In this document: one piece after another, positions 11,036 to 21,996 of the stretch
How positions within the stretch are numbered: position 1 is the stretch's first letter
Layout: each line of letters starts with the position of its first letter
Notes under the pieces: generated by a model
Databases searched by the model: none
What the model saw: only the letters and a program-made list of their open reading frames with translations
Told to the model about the DNA's origin: nothing
Assembly (NCBI RefSeq): GCF_949987535.1
Contig: NC_080079.1
Coordinates: 8,746,001-8,810,000, forward strand
DNA from: Balaenoptera acutorostrata
Lineage: Eukaryota; Chordata; Mammalia; Artiodactyla; Balaenopteridae
Reading direction: 5' to 3'
Length of the DNA: 64,000 nt
Program-made: the position numbers and the translations under genes

Positions 11036-11180
11036 TCTCAGCTCTACAATTGGCTGTCTGTGTGATCTTGAATGAGCGTGGCTCTGGGACTTAGTTTCCA
11101 CAACTGCAAAATGGGAGCTGTTGGAGGGCTATGGAGAGGAATGAATGAGATGGTGCTTGGGAAGTGCCCAGCACACACCC
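11035..11180 (+). repeat. MIR SINE fragment
   Basis: Sense MIR: 'TGTGTGATCTTGAATGAGCG', 'GGACTTAGTTTCCACAACTGC', 'AAAATGGGAGCTGTTGGAGG', 'GGAATGAATGAGATGGTGC' and 'GAAGTGCCCAGCACAC'. Confidence 0.75.
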
Positions 11181-11526
11181 GCCCGGCACATGAGTGACGG
11201 GGAGCTGACAACTCATTCCTTCCCTACTTCCCGAGCTGGCGTCGGTTTTCCCTTTTCCTAATCCAGCCGACTGTCCAAGCACAGTGCCCATCGGGGACAG
11301 CCACGCTTCCCGTCCAGCTGGCCGTGGCCCCTGGAGAACACACTGTGCTTACACCGACTCTCCCACCATCTCCCCACTCACAACAGTAACTCCAAGACTG
11401 GCATCCTCTGTCATCCTTTCTCCCAGTCCCCAACTCCTTCTTGCACTAGGGTCTGTGTTTTCCAAGTGGCTCACTGGACGCTGAAATAGGCAGTGATGCT
11501 GCCATGTCCATGGACAGCCAAGGCGA

Positions 11527-11664
11527 ATGGGGAACCCATGTGGGGTCACACACAAGCACCCAGCCCAGCCCTCCTGCCTTACCCTGCCGCTGAGCATGGG
11601 GAACCCATGTGGGGTCACACACAAGCACCCAGCCCCGCCCTCCTGCCTTACCCTGCCGCTGAGC
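11527..11664. repeat. 69 bp tandem duplication (two copies)
   Basis: Copies at 11527-11595 and 11596-11664 differ at a single base (CAGCCCAGCC against CAGCCCCGCC). The period is a multiple of three, so open frames run through both copies on each strand, but no coding signal supports a gene. The near identity points to a recent event. Confidence 0.9.
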
Positions 11665-12084
11665 ACAGAACTTCCTGGAACGGTTGGGGCAGAGAGATTG
11701 AGGCAGAGCAAAAATCCATCCTTATCACATGCAGGCAACTCTCAGATCTCTACCCCGTGTGGTAGATCTGCCCCTACTGAGTGAGTCTAGGACAAGGAAT
11801 GACACAGCCTCAGAGCAGGACCTGGAGCCCACGGTCAAGGAGGATCCCCTCTGGGGAGGAGGAGCTCTCCAGGCCAGTGCGGGCAGCACAGGGAGGACTC
11901 CCATTGCACAGATGGGGAAAGCAAGGTCCTGGGAGGAGAACGGGCCTGCCCAAGGCCACCTAGGGGAGTCTGGGGACCACTCTGTGGTGAGAATTTACAC
12001 AACAGATCCTAAGGTCCTAAGAACCCCCTAAGGTTCTTGTCACCTGTGATGGTCCCCTGCCACGTGCCAGCCCCTGGGAGCCGA

Positions 12085-12265
12085 CCTAGAACAGTGGTTA
12101 GGGACACAGGTTCTTGTGCTGGCCATCCCACCACTTACCAGTGTGTGGCCCTGGCAGATCACTCAATCTCCCTGTGGCTCAGGCCCCAGCTGTAAAATGG
12201 GAAGAACACTGCTGACTTCATAGATGGAATGAGTTAAGACACACAGAGTGCTCAGAAACTCTCCA
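12085..12265 (+). repeat. MIR SINE
   Basis: Sense MIR with 'AGAACAGTGGTTAGGGACAC', 'CCACCACTTACCAGTGTGTG', 'CAGATCACTCAATCTCCCTG', 'CAGCTGTAAAATGGGAAG' and 'GAATGAGTTAAGACACAC'. Near complete. Confidence 0.8.
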
Positions 12266-12634
12266 GCCAAGGATTTTTTAGGAAAAAAATGAATAGTGTG
12301 AACCACCAGTTGGGGTCTCCGTGGCAGGTCCACATCTTCTGCTCCTAAATAACAATGTCTGAAGGGCCGTTTCTGAGGGTGGGCTCACCCCCGGCCCTGC
12401 CCCACATGACCCAACCAGACACCAAACCACTCCTGGCTTCCCATGTCCCGTTTGCTTTGAGAACATGACCCAATCTGCCCAATATCACATCCACTAAAGG
12501 AACACTGCCTTGGTATCCAAGATGGCCGTGCCATGGGAAAGGCCCGACTGGAAACGCCACCCTGATGGGCTCAAGGTGGAAGTCCGGGTCCAAGAAGGAA
12601 GCGATCATCAGTACAGATTGCTTAGCTTTGTACA

Positions 12635-12830
12635 TCATTTTAACACTTTCAAAGCACTTCCGCACACACTTTGCCATTTAATCTCCCCATCAGCTGGGGG
12701 TTATTCTTCCCAGCAATTATTATTTCCAGTTAATAGTGAGGTTAATCTACTTCCCCGAGGCCTCGTGGTAAGAAATGGAGGAACTGGGGTTCTAACGCAG
12801 GCTCCAGACCCTCCTTCTTGGTGATTACAC
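12635..12830 (-). repeat. MIR SINE, antisense
   Basis: Antisense MIR: 'TTTCAAAGCACTTCCGCAC', 'CCATTTAATCTCCCCATC', a core, then 'GAACTGGGGTTCTAACGCAGG' and 'CTCCAGACCCTCCTTC'. Confidence 0.75.
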
Positions 12831-12884
12831 TGTACTGTGTGAAAGATCAAAGGTCTCCTTGTCTGTGGTCCTCAAAACAGAGCA

Positions 12885-13285
12885 AGGGGGCTGTGATGGC
12901 TGATAATGTGTCAACCTGGTTGGGCCGTGGTGCCCAGATATGTGGTCAGACATTATTCTAGATGGTTCTGTGAAGGTGTTTTTGGATGAGATTAAATCAA
13001 CGGACTGTGTAAAGCAGAATGTCCTCCATGATGTGGGTGAGGCTCATCCAAACAGCTCTAGATCTGAATAGAACAACGGCTGGCCTCCCCCTCCCCCAAG
13101 CAAGCAGAATTCTGCCTTCAGACTTGAACTGCAAACATTGGCTCTTCCTGGGTCTCCAGCCTGCTGACCAACCTTGCAGGTTTTGGACTTGTCAGTCTCC
13201 ATAAGTGTATGGGCCCATTCATTAAAATAAGCCCAGACAGATAGATAGATAGGGATACTTCTCTGGAGAATGCTGATTAATACAA
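12885..13285 (+). repeat. Old LTR-like interspersed repeat
   Basis: Begins near 'GTGATGGCTGATAATGTGTC', continues with 'GTGCCCAGATATGTGGTCAG', 'GGTGTTTTTGGATGAGATT', 'GTAAAGCAGAATGTCCTCC', then 'GGCTCTTCCTGGGTCTCCAG' and 'GGACTTGTCAGTCTCCATAA', a short GATA tract, and ends near 'TCTCTGGAGAATGCTGATTAAT'. This fixed order belongs to a common mammalian repeat that I take as an ERVL/MaLR-type LTR. The family name is not certain. Confidence 0.65.
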
Positions 13286-13534
13286 GGGCTTAAAAGAAAA
13301 CCGCATCCCCATTCATACTCAGTCGCATTTAAAACTTTAGTACTTTGGACACTGAGAATGTGGAGTTTGGTTTGGGTCATTCTTTCTATCAGGGGACAGG
13401 TATTAGGCACTGCCCATGAGCGGGGCTTTATGGGGGATATACGGATGCAGGCCCTGGTGCTGCCCCTAGAGTGCCCAGACTGGGAACCAAGTCAATGGCA
13501 GTATAGAGGGAACACCACGTGGGCCTGGATTAAC

Positions 13535-13740
13535 TGCAGATTTCAGTGCTGATTGACCATGTGAACTTGGACTTGACCTTTCTGGGTTCCAGTCCCTTTA
13601 TATGGCAAAGTGAGATAATAGTGCCTAGGACATAAGCACTGGGTCCTTGAGGATCAGATGAAAAACCGCGTGCCAGGCCCTTCACACAGCACCTGGCCCA
13701 CAGTCAGCACTTAGTGATTGGTAGTTGTTACTGGTATTGA
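13535..13740 (+). repeat. MIR SINE
   Basis: Sense MIR: 'TGTGAACTTGGACTTGACC', 'TTTCTGGGTTCCAGTCCC', 'AAAGTGAGATAATAGTGCC' and a tail 'CACCTGGCCCACAGTCAGC'. Confidence 0.65.
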
Positions 13741-13744
13741 TATC

Positions 13745-14575
13745 GATAAAAATGAGCTGAATGAATTGGTCCTGAAGTCTCACAACCAAACTTCTTCAAG
13801 AGGATGGCTATATCAGGAGAGATGGAAAAGACTAGGCATTTGGTCTAGAAGAGGGTGGTATAAGAGGACACTCAGGTACTGAGATGACTGCCCGAGAGCA
13901 GGTGAGGCAGTGCCTCTCTGTACTCTGATGATGTAGGAACAAGAGGGCCCTTGATGAAATTAAAAGGAAAAAATCTAAAAAGCACAGAAGGAAATACTTA
14001 TGTACATGCCATGTCATTAGCCTGCGGAACTCTGGACCACAGGTTATTATTTGAGTGGCTTAAAGGAATTAAGTGCATCAAGAATGATAGCACAGTTGGG
14101 TTCTGTCACTTCTTCTGGCATCAGGTGGGCCAGGTGGTTTATGGGAGAACCACCCAAATGCTGACACATGAGCAGCTCTGTGTATAGTTAGTTACAGGTG
14201 GCCACAAACTCAAGCGGCATCATCATCTACCACTTCCTATCAGAGGAAGACACTTCAAAGATGACATGCCAATTGCCTGGCAAAAGAATGAAAGGACTCT
14301 CAATGCCTAGGGTTGAGCCTGGATCCAGGATGCCAAGCACCCAGGCACAGCATGAATAAGGTTCCACGGATATTTCTGCAATGTAACTGATGGCAATAAA
14401 AACGATAAGATATGAATAATGTGGCAATGACATTTAACATAACCATCCTATCCTAGAGGACAGGGTAGAAAGAAACAGATGGGTAAACAAACTAGAGTGG
14501 TCCAAAGTCCCACGTGCTATGACAAAGCAGTCCAGGAAAAGAGAAGACCAGCTCTCCTATGAGTGGCGCAGGGGA
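13745..14575. other. No recognised gene; unassigned repeat-like DNA
   Basis: Text such as 'GAGTGGCTTAAAGGAATTAAG' suggests an old repeat that I cannot name. No exon is visible. Confidence 0.35.
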
Positions 14576-14579
14576 TCTG

Positions 14580-14800
14580 GGTAGAAAAGATCAACCGATA
14601 CTTGAGCTGAGACTTCCAAGATGAATTGGGTTTCTACTCGGAAGACGGTACAGTATTCCAGACAAAGAAAGTAAGGTATACAAAGCATGGAGGTAGGAAC
14701 AGGCTTAGCTCATCCAATGTGTCCTAAGGGATTGAGAATTGTTAGAGGCTGGGAAGCAAGGGGTACAGGAATTGAGATGAACAGTGACACCAGAGGTAAG
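14580..14800 (-). repeat. Possible L2-like fragment, antisense
   Basis: 'TTGAGCTGAGACTTCCAAGATG', 'CAGTATTCCAGACAAAGAAAG' and 'CAAAGCATGGAGGTAGGAAC' echo the antisense L2-type order (gain-of-weight, 'attccaggcagagg', 'aaaggca-ggagg'). A similar segment occurs at 55.1-55.3 kb. Assignment tentative. Confidence 0.4.
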
Positions 14801-14804
14801 TGGG

Positions 14805-15898
14805 GGCAAGGTCTCCAACAATGGGTCATATACGTTGATGAGATTCAATTGCATGAACATCCTTCATGCCGCTGTTAAAAAGCAGAAAAGGAATCTATAT
14901 TCTGAGTTCGTTCCATGGTCTTTGAGACCTCTTCAGCTGCAAGGAAGCGTGTAATATCATCAAGACCATCAGAAGAAAATTCTCCCAACACAATGGAGAA
15001 TGATGTGTCAAATAGTTATGCGTGGAGAGGTTTGGAAAGGAGTCCATTGAAGGGGTGGGAATGGGGAAAGGCCTGTGATCTCCAGCCAACCATCTCAGTC
15101 CGTCATACAAAAGATGGTTAAAGACTAAGCACTGGCTAAGTTACAACCAGGAAAACAACTGCCAGAGACACACCGCCATGTCTCAGTGAGTCTTAACATA
15201 TTTGAGTAAAAATGTCCTTCTTGAAATTGTAAGCTTATGCGCTGACCCTGGTTCTGGACACAAATGCAATCTTAGTAAAATGTTTACATATTTGTAAAAC
15301 CAAAATGTTTCTAATCTACGAGTCATCTTATTCAAGGCAAAAGTCTAACTCAAAGTGTCATGGTGACTAAAGGCGAAATGGAAGCAGCTTTATTCATCTG
15401 TGGGTCATGCAGTCATCAGCTTGATCATGGGCAGTAGCATATGTGAGATACACAAAGAATTAACTGAGGGATTGGCGGGAATTGATAAATCCATTTTTTA
15501 TACTGTGTGTTTGAGGCAGCTTGTATGAGGATGAGTAACGTTAGCTGCTGCTAAAACAAACAGCCCCCAAGATCTCAATGGTCTGACCCAATCGGAGTTT
15601 CTTTCTAGTTCAGGTAAAATTTCTTTCTAGTTCTAGTGTGGAGGCAGAAAGAAGAATCCTGGGTCTTCTCCACTTATCCAACAGATGGGGAGAGAGAGCA
15701 AGAATCACACAGAGGAGGTTCTCTTCACTTAGAAGAGAGGCATGAATGCATTCTTGCAACAGGAACTCAGTCATAAGTCTCCATCCAACAGCAATGGAGG
15801 CTGGGAAATGTGGTCCAGCAGTGGTTCCAAGATGAGAGCACAGGTGTGACCATGAGCAGTCTTGGCAACATAGCTTAATACCCCCCAAATCAAACTTT
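14805..15898. other. No recognised gene or repeat
   Basis: Unassigned DNA upstream of a CHR SINE. Minus-strand open frames at the right end run out of the SINE and are by-products. Confidence 0.4.
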
Positions 15899-16211
15899 AA
15901 AAATAGATTATAGGGGCTTCCCTGGTGGCGCAGTGGTTGAGAATCTGCCTGCCAATGCAGGGGACATGGGTTCGAGCCCTGGTCTGGGAAGATCCAACAT
16001 GCTGCGGAGCAACTAAGCCCGTGAGCCACAGCTACTGAGCCTGCGCGTCTGGAGCCTGTGCTCCGCAACAAGAGAGGCCGCAATAGTGAGAGGCCCGCGC
16101 ACCGCGATGAAGAGTGGCCCCCGCTCGCCGCAACTAGAGAAAGCCCTCGCACAGAAACGAAGACCCAACACAGCCAAAAATAAATAAATAAATAAATAAA
16201 AATAGATTATA
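15899..16211 (+). mobile_element. CHR SINE with 14 bp target-site duplication
   Basis: A complete tRNA-derived SINE of the whale/hippo/ruminant CHR family. The element lies at 15913-16197 and is flanked by identical copies of AAAAATAGATTATA (15899-15912 and 16198-16211), which proves insertion by L1-type target-primed reverse transcription. The internal RNA polymerase III promoter is visible: box A TGGCGCAGTGG at 15926-15936 and box B GGTTCGAGCCC at 15969-15979. The non-tRNA body and a (TAAA)n tail follow. It is not autonomous and depends on L1 reverse transcriptase. Confidence 0.97.
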
Positions 16212-16850
16212 AAATAGCAATAGTTTTCAAAAGCATTTGTTTTTATTCCTGTTCCAAGTCATAATTATTTCTTCCCTCATTTTCTCCACTCTCCAAAGTT
16301 ATGCAACCATGACCCAGGTACCTATGGAGACTTAATATAAAATATAAATCGACAAATTCTGCTATAAAGCCTTGCACAGCTCACGTGTGGTAAGAGCTTG
16401 TGCCGGCAAGTGGGCCCAGCACATGTTTCCAAGATGCGTCCCGCTCCTCATCCTCGGCATTCAGCAACCCTAGGAATGCAGGATTATACCCAACTTGCCC
16501 CAAATCTCTGCTCGGTTGTCTAAACTGGATAGAATCCACCAGCTCTCAAAATCTAATGACTTGACTTCAATCAAATTAGCCGTTGGACAAAGTCAATTCT
16601 TTTGCCATCTGCCAGAGCGCTGCCGGTCAGGAGCATTCCGGACGAAGGCTGTGACTCAAACCAGACGCCGCTGCTCGCCCTGCAAATAGATGATGCCGGC
16701 AACCATCTCCCTGACCTGGCCATTTCTCACACAGCAGGAGAGACCCCATAATTTCTTCATCCTGGCTTCTTGGGGTCTACTTAGATGAAGACACACGACC
16801 ATGTGCTAGGCATGTGACAGCTGAGCGGGGGAGGGCAGCCTGTGTGATTA
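16212..16850. other. No recognised gene or repeat
   Basis: AT-moderate, apparently unique DNA between the SINE and the conserved-looking block; may be part of that block. Confidence 0.4.
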
Positions 16851-17600
16851 TGGCTAATCATCGTCCCCCTGTCCCAGGGTAGTTGGTACTTATCAATGAA
16901 TGGCACCAAATGTGGTGTAAAATCCCAGATAATTAACCGTGAAGAGGGGATAACTTATCCCAGGCCCATTTCATTCATATTTTAGAGGGAAGACACACAG
17001 GTAAACAATTCAAACCACGATGTTTATGCTACCACCAAATTTGGGAACGAAGCATCAGTATTGTCTCTGGCAGGCTGTAAATTCAGAAGAGACACACACT
17101 TTCCATCCTGCAAAAGGCAAGGCCCAAACCGATAGGACAGGGGAGAATTTATTTTTTCCCCTTTTCTCCTTAGCCGAAGTTATTATCACAACTGCCGGGG
17201 AATTTGTGAGATTGGGAGATAAGGATCTTAATGATTCTTTGGAGACCCGTCCATCACCGCAAACTGCTACCAGGATCGAAATTACATCTGCATTTGAATT
17301 AGCAACATTACTCGCCAATTTAGATCAGAGTGAACATTTTTCCATTGAAGATGGAATTAAATTAGAAAATGAGTGAGTCTTTAATTTCCAGATTATAAAT
17401 CACTGAAAATAATTCAACTCCTGTACCTTAAGGCCAATTACATTATCCTAAGCGACATTTTATCTCCCAACCTTTGGAGTGATTTGGTGACGGGAGCCTT
17501 CACACAAATCAGTCTTGCTGCAGCAGCAAGAAGTATATCTGCCCACCGAGTCACACACATAAAACACCAGAAACCGTTTTCAGGCTGAAGCTTATTTTAC
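16850..17600. promoter_or_regulatory. Candidate conserved non-coding element
   Basis: Repeat-free block with dense AT motifs: 'GGCTAATCATCG', 'CCAGATAATTAACCG', 'CAGGTAAACAATTCAAACC', 'GGCCAATTACATTATCC'. It has few CpGs and no simple repeats, the look of a deeply conserved developmental enhancer. It also contains an exon-like open frame listed separately. Confidence 0.45.
17174..17372 (+). other. Exon-like open segment with splice-site motifs
   Basis: A pyrimidine-rich tract (TTTTTTCCCCTTTTCTCCTTAG) ends at 17173 and a GTGAGT donor-like motif starts at 17373, bounding 199 nt. One of the three forward frames (codons starting GAA GTT ATT at 17176) is free of stops throughout, about 65 codons, while the two other frames stop early. 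The predicted peptide is mixed and acidic with no domain that I recognise. A conserved non-coding element with chance splice motifs, a non-coding RNA exon, or a real or poison exon of an unknown host gene are all possible. Without comparison I favour non-coding. Confidence 0.25.
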
Positions 17601-17894
17601 ATGAAATTCGATTGTCTGTTTGATAGTGTATTTTTGTGTTCTACTGAACTGATGCATCAGCCAGATACCAGGCCTGAATTATGTCAAGTTCAGCAATGAA
17701 ATTTTAAAATGACTGACTTCTTCCAGGTTGGGGCATCATCACCCCCTCCATCATCTCCCTCCCTTTGGCTTACGAAAGACAAAGACGTCATCGATGTTTC
17801 TGAGTCTGAACTCTCATCTCCCTGTGCTCACAGCGCCAAGTCTGTCCTGCTTCCACCACCTTTCACTTAAATTACTGTCTGATGTTCGCACATC

Positions 17895-18010
17895 TGTCTC
17901 TCCCTAGACTGAGCTTCTTGGAGGGCAGGCCCAATTATACTAATGCCTGTATACAGCCAGCAAAGTGACCGGCTCAGAATGGGTGTTTGTTAAGTATTAG
18001 GTGCAAAAAG
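17895..18010 (+). repeat. L2/MIR-like 3' end
   Basis: 'CTAGACTGAGCTTCTTGGAGG', 'GGCAGGCCCAATTATACTAA' and 'TGGGTGTTTGTTAAGTATTAG' follow the sense L2 3' end (gain of 'gagctcc-ttgagggcagg' then 'tgtttgttgaatga'). Confidence 0.6.
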
Positions 18011-18014
18011 GATT

Positions 18015-18885
18015 GAGTGAACGGATGACGTGGCATGTCTCCGCCTGGCACCAAAAGAACGGCAGCTGTAGAGATGGAACAAACAGATAGCCAGGCCGCC
18101 CACTTGCCTCCCCACCACCTTCCCCAGCAATACACAGGGTCAATCAGAAAGCCAGGGAGGGGCCTCTGTCACTAGCAGGGTCTCATTTTCTTGAGTTCAC
18201 TGGCCTATACAAAGATCAAGGAGTCTCCCTAACAAACCACAAGCCTTGCTCATCCCCTGAGAAAAGCAGACTTGACCCCAGAAAACTTCTGAGTCCCTGA
18301 CGCGGGGACTGAGGGAGGGATAAAAAAGGAAAAGTCTGAAGTCGTTAGGAGAGAGGGTAAGTGTTTTAACTCTTCAGGCCTTTTAACAAGGGCCCACTTG
18401 CAGACAGGAAAGGAGGCAGAAGAAATCATTGTTCTTTCCCTAAGATGCAGATGGTGACTGATGGGTATCGACAGACTTGACCTGGCGAGGTGGACGAGGC
18501 CTTGGCCAGCTCTGGCCCAGGGGATGAGCCCCACTTCCCCCGTCTGAAGTGGGAGGTGAAGCCACCGGATCTGATGGATAGAGAGCTTCCCACCAACCCA
18601 GCCCTGGGACTGTCCACGAGATGCCTCAGTGCCCCACATCGCCAAGAACAGGGGTGCTGAGGTTCTGATGCAGCCCTCCTGACTCTGTGGGTGGCCTAAG
18701 CAAGGGCCGCCTCCAGACGTCAGCCTGCCCATCCACAAAATGGGGGCATGGAGGTGGACTTGCCCGTCTGGGAATAGGATTGGAAGAAGGATTCATGAAA
18801 TAAGAACCTGGAAGGCAGCTCCCACCCCAAGCAAGAAAGAGAAAAAAGCCCCGCCTCTCTCTCGCACGAGCTGCTCCCCAGTTAG
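18015..18885. other. No recognised gene
   Basis: Unassigned. A 162-codon open frame on the minus strand (18250-18738) lacks domains and a plausible context. Confidence 0.4.
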
Positions 18886-19130
18886 AGAGGGAAGGCCCCC
18901 TGTGCGCGCAGCCTCCCCCGGGCTGGCCTCAGGTGGGTGGGAAGCGCAGGGGCCTCCCAGCTGGGGCCTGACTCCTGCTCCCTCGCCCCACCAGCAGCCC
19001 TGGGTCCTCTGGCCCGGCCCCGGGGGGCCGCCGCGCTCTTCCCCATCCTGGCAGAACGGACACCAGGCTCTCGGGCCCTGGGCGTGGGCGGCTGGAGTCG
19101 GACCACTTCAGGGGGCGGAGCATTTTGCAC
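18885..19130. promoter_or_regulatory. GC-rich, CpG-bearing patch
   Basis: The G+C content rises locally, with CpGs in GTGCGCGCAGCC, CCCGGCCCCGGGGGGCCGCCGCGC and GGGGGCGGAGC. Short for a CpG island; it may be a small island, an enhancer or just a GC patch. Open frames on both strands here are composition-driven. Confidence 0.3.
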
Positions 19131-19659
19131 GTCAGTCTCCAAGACCCCCACGCCCAGTGCGGCCCCTGGGACAGGGACCCTCCTCTGCCATTCACCTGTG
19201 TCCGACACAGTAGGCTCTCCAGGGACGGGCACATGCCCAGAATGAGTGTTGTCAGTGCCACAGGGAATCGAGCTGTCGTCCAGGGGCTCAGGGTTCTTCA
19301 GACATCCCAGCTGGGGAAGGAGAGCTGAGGGTGGCGGCTCTGGGCACGCTTCCCAACACACACACACGCCCCTCACCCTAGCAGCTGCTTGTTTAGTCTT
19401 TATACTGGCTTCTTTAACTCCCACTTGAAGCAATCAGCGGTTCTGCTGCTCAGAAAACTGCTTCATTTAAGTTAGCAATTGACTGATGGAGTCCAGCTCA
19501 CTTGGTCCATATACGGGAAGTGAGACCAACCCAAGGAAACCCTGCAAGTTCATGACAGAGCTTGGGCCAACAGCCAGGACCTGGACCCCCTCCTCACACC
19601 TATTCAAAAATTACACAACAGCAATGGTCCACCTGGCTGGTCACCGTCACCATCACCGT

Positions 19660-19870
19660 GTATGACCCAGGTACACCGTCTTCATGAATAAGCTCACTAC
19701 AGCCCTATGAGGTAGGAGCTATCCCGTCGTACCCATTGTACAGACGGAGAAGCTGAGGTTCGAAACATTAAGCAGCTCTCCCAAGGTCTCCCGGATAGCA
19801 AGTGCCAGAGCCAGTGTTTGAACCCTGGCCGTTAAGCTTTCGAGCCCACACCGGTCATTGCCAGTGTCTC
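19660..19870 (-). repeat. MIR SINE, antisense
   Basis: Antisense MIR: 'AGCCCTATGAGGTAGGAGC', 'CCATTGTACAGACGGAGAAG', 'GCAGCTCTCCCAAGGTCTCC', 'GCCAGAGCCAGTGTTTGAAC', 'CCTGGCCGTTAAGCTTTCGAG'. Nearly full length. Confidence 0.85.
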
Positions 19871-19998
19871 TCATCAGAGAATCGGAAGGCCTCGCCCTCC
19901 CTCACCTTACTGAGGCTTCCTCAGTTTCCATGAAGGGCAAGAGGCTGAGGCCCTTGACCCTTCTTGCTTTGGAGCCTGCGGTGTATTCAACAAGGGTT

Positions 19999-20114
19999 TA
20001 GAGTTGCCAGATTTAGCAAATAAAACGCTTTGGGACCGAACGGCACTGCACAAGTATTTGCTGTTTAACTGAAATGCAAACGTCACTGGTAGCCTGTCTT
20101 TTCCTAGCAACCTA
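19999..20114. repeat. Palindromic DNA-type repeat, internally deleted
   Basis: Left end 'GTTGCCAGATTTAGCAAATAAAA' and right end 'GCTGTTTAACTGAAATGCAAAC ... TCCTAGCAACCTAC' correspond to the two inverted ends of the same palindromic element seen complete at 45.55-46.51 kb. The middle is missing. Looks like a MITE-like DNA transposon; the family name is not recalled with certainty. Confidence 0.55.
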
Positions 20115-20119
20115 CCGAG

Positions 20120-21465
20120 GTGGCCTGTGTTCAGGGAGCTGTGAGGTCGGGGAGGCTCACCTGTCCCCCCTCCTGAGACAACCTCCTCCACAAGTGTCCT
20201 CACTGCCAGGCCCTTGTCCCAGGTTCCTGGCTCCATCTCAGCACTCCAGCTTACCATGCCCTGGGAGGAAGGCTCTGGCCATGGGGCTCTCTGCCACCAG
20301 CACCCCTCCAGGGGCATTTGAGATCACAGAGGGACCAAAGGGCAAATGGAGGCGTCTTGACAATTTGGCTGAGGAAGGATGCAGAGTAACTGATGCTCCT
20401 GCCCGGGTCCCCAGCTCTCAAGGGATGCCCAGGCTGCTTCTCATGGCTGCAGGAGACACCTGGGCTGTCACTGCCCCATCCACACCGGAGGACGCAGGGC
20501 ACACAGCCGAGCATCCCTGAGTGACTACTAGCCTGTCCCTTTGGGGCCACCACAGCGCCCGAACAGCACCTGGGATGTTGGTGACCCATGACTAAGGGAG
20601 GGGGTGATGATACGAGTCACCTCTTCCTCCCCAGGTCCAAAGCAGGCATTGCTAATCAATCACTGCACTCTACCACGGAACCCAGACACAGCCTCAGCAT
20701 CCTCCTTAACACTGTGATCAAGGGATCAGTGTCGGCACAGAGATTAAAGCCGTCCCTGAGGTAAATTCAGTCCCAGGGGCTGGGCTGGGCTGGGCTGGGG
20801 AGATGGGGAGAGAGAAGATGGGGGTGGGGGAGCGGGTTGTAAAGAGGGAAAGGCACGGACTCCAGAGGCAGAAATGGGCTTCACAGCCTGGTGCTGCCCC
20901 TTAGCAGCTCCAGGACATTGAGCAAGTCAAATTCCCCTCTAAGCTCTCCTCTCAGTGAAACCAGCTCGGTGCTCTCCCCTCCTGCAGAGCCAGGCAGGGA
21001 TGAATCAGAAGAGGCAGGCTGCTCAGGGCCTGCTTCCCAATAGTTCTCAGCAGGCATCCTGCCCCCTTCTCCGTGAGACTCTCTTTGAACAAGTGCTCAG
21101 GCCCGAGAGCTAGAAACACGGGCACAGGGAGCCCCCAAGTCTTCGGTCCCAGCTGGCATTTCTGAGGACTTTTCCTAGAAAGAGTTCAGGATCCCAGATC
21201 TGCACTCACAGGCTGAGCATGGAATGACTTTCCTTAGTGCTCAGGGTACGGGCCTCTGAACCAGGCAGCGGAGCAGGAAGGAAGGACTAGAGCGAGGCAA
21301 CAGATTCACACACAGCAAAGGTGTCCATGGTCCTCTGTTCACCACTGATGGCTCTTCACCCATCTGTTGCTGGATCCCAAGACGCATGACCCTGGCAATC
21401 CCGTCCCTCAGTAACTGAATTATCATTAACTGACTCATTGAACGAAACACCAGCATCTGTAGGAC
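20120..21465. other. No recognised gene; weak MIR-like part
   Basis: The stretch 20860-20980 ('TGGTGCTGCCCCTTAGCAGC', 'GAGCAAGTCAAATTCCCC') may be a sense MIR remnant. The rest is unassigned. Open frames near 20074-20589 overlap on both strands and have no domains. Confidence 0.4.
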
Positions 21466-21469
21466 TTTA

Positions 21470-21625
21470 CAATTTGTGATCTATTTATATGCATATAAAA
21501 ACATATATATATTTTTAATCCTCACAGCAACCACGAGTGAGGGTTGTAGAGGAATTCTTCTTAGACCCACTTTAAAGATAGGAAAACTGAGTCTCACACA
21601 CTGCTCAAGCTCATGCCAAAAATGA
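21470..21625 (-). repeat. MIR SINE fragment, antisense
   Basis: 'TTTAATCCTCACAGCAACCACG', a 'CCCACTTTAAAGATAGG' core and 'AAAACTGAGTCTCACACACTG' follow antisense MIR order. Confidence 0.65.
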
Positions 21626-21963
21626 GCTGACGCGGCAGGAGACCACCGAGCCCAGCTTCTTTTGGTGCCCCAGGGTCCTGCATGAACTGGCTGTGAGGGC
21701 CTTGCTTGCCCCTTGAGGCCTCAGGGGGACTGTGACCTCAGGAGTCAGGGGTCCTTGAATCTGAGAGGCGGGAAGGGCCTCGTCTTCTCCCGGGGGACAG
21801 TGGTCTCTGCAGAGCACGGCCTCCCTGCTGGGGCACCGGCACCTCCTCTGGGGCCGCGGGGAGAAAGAAGGGCAGGACAGCCGGGCACAGCGGGTGCCCA
21901 CTCAGCTGAGCTGGGCTGGGCGGCATCTCCCGCCCAGGCCCCCTCGACCCTGAATCTGCACGT

Positions 21964-21996
21964 ACACACACACACACACACACACGCACACACATG
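21964..21996. repeat. (CA)n microsatellite, imperfect
   Basis: CA dinucleotide run with one G interruption, followed by a mixed ACATGTGCACACGC tail. Confidence 0.9.

Noticed and set aside
11527..11664. CRISPR-like or satellite array
   Set aside because: Only two tandem copies with no spacers; vertebrate nuclear DNA.
15913..16000. tRNA gene (box A and box B present)
   Set aside because: The boxes belong to the tRNA-derived head of the CHR SINE; the full cloverleaf is not kept. The same applies to the other SINE copies.
15610..16152. 180-codon minus-strand frame
   Set aside because: Most of it reads through the antisense strand of a CHR SINE; the same peptide text recurs at every SINE copy in the window.
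18250..20589. Several open frames of 100-180 codons
   Set aside because: Composition-driven in GC-rich DNA; frames overlap on both strands and show no family similarity.
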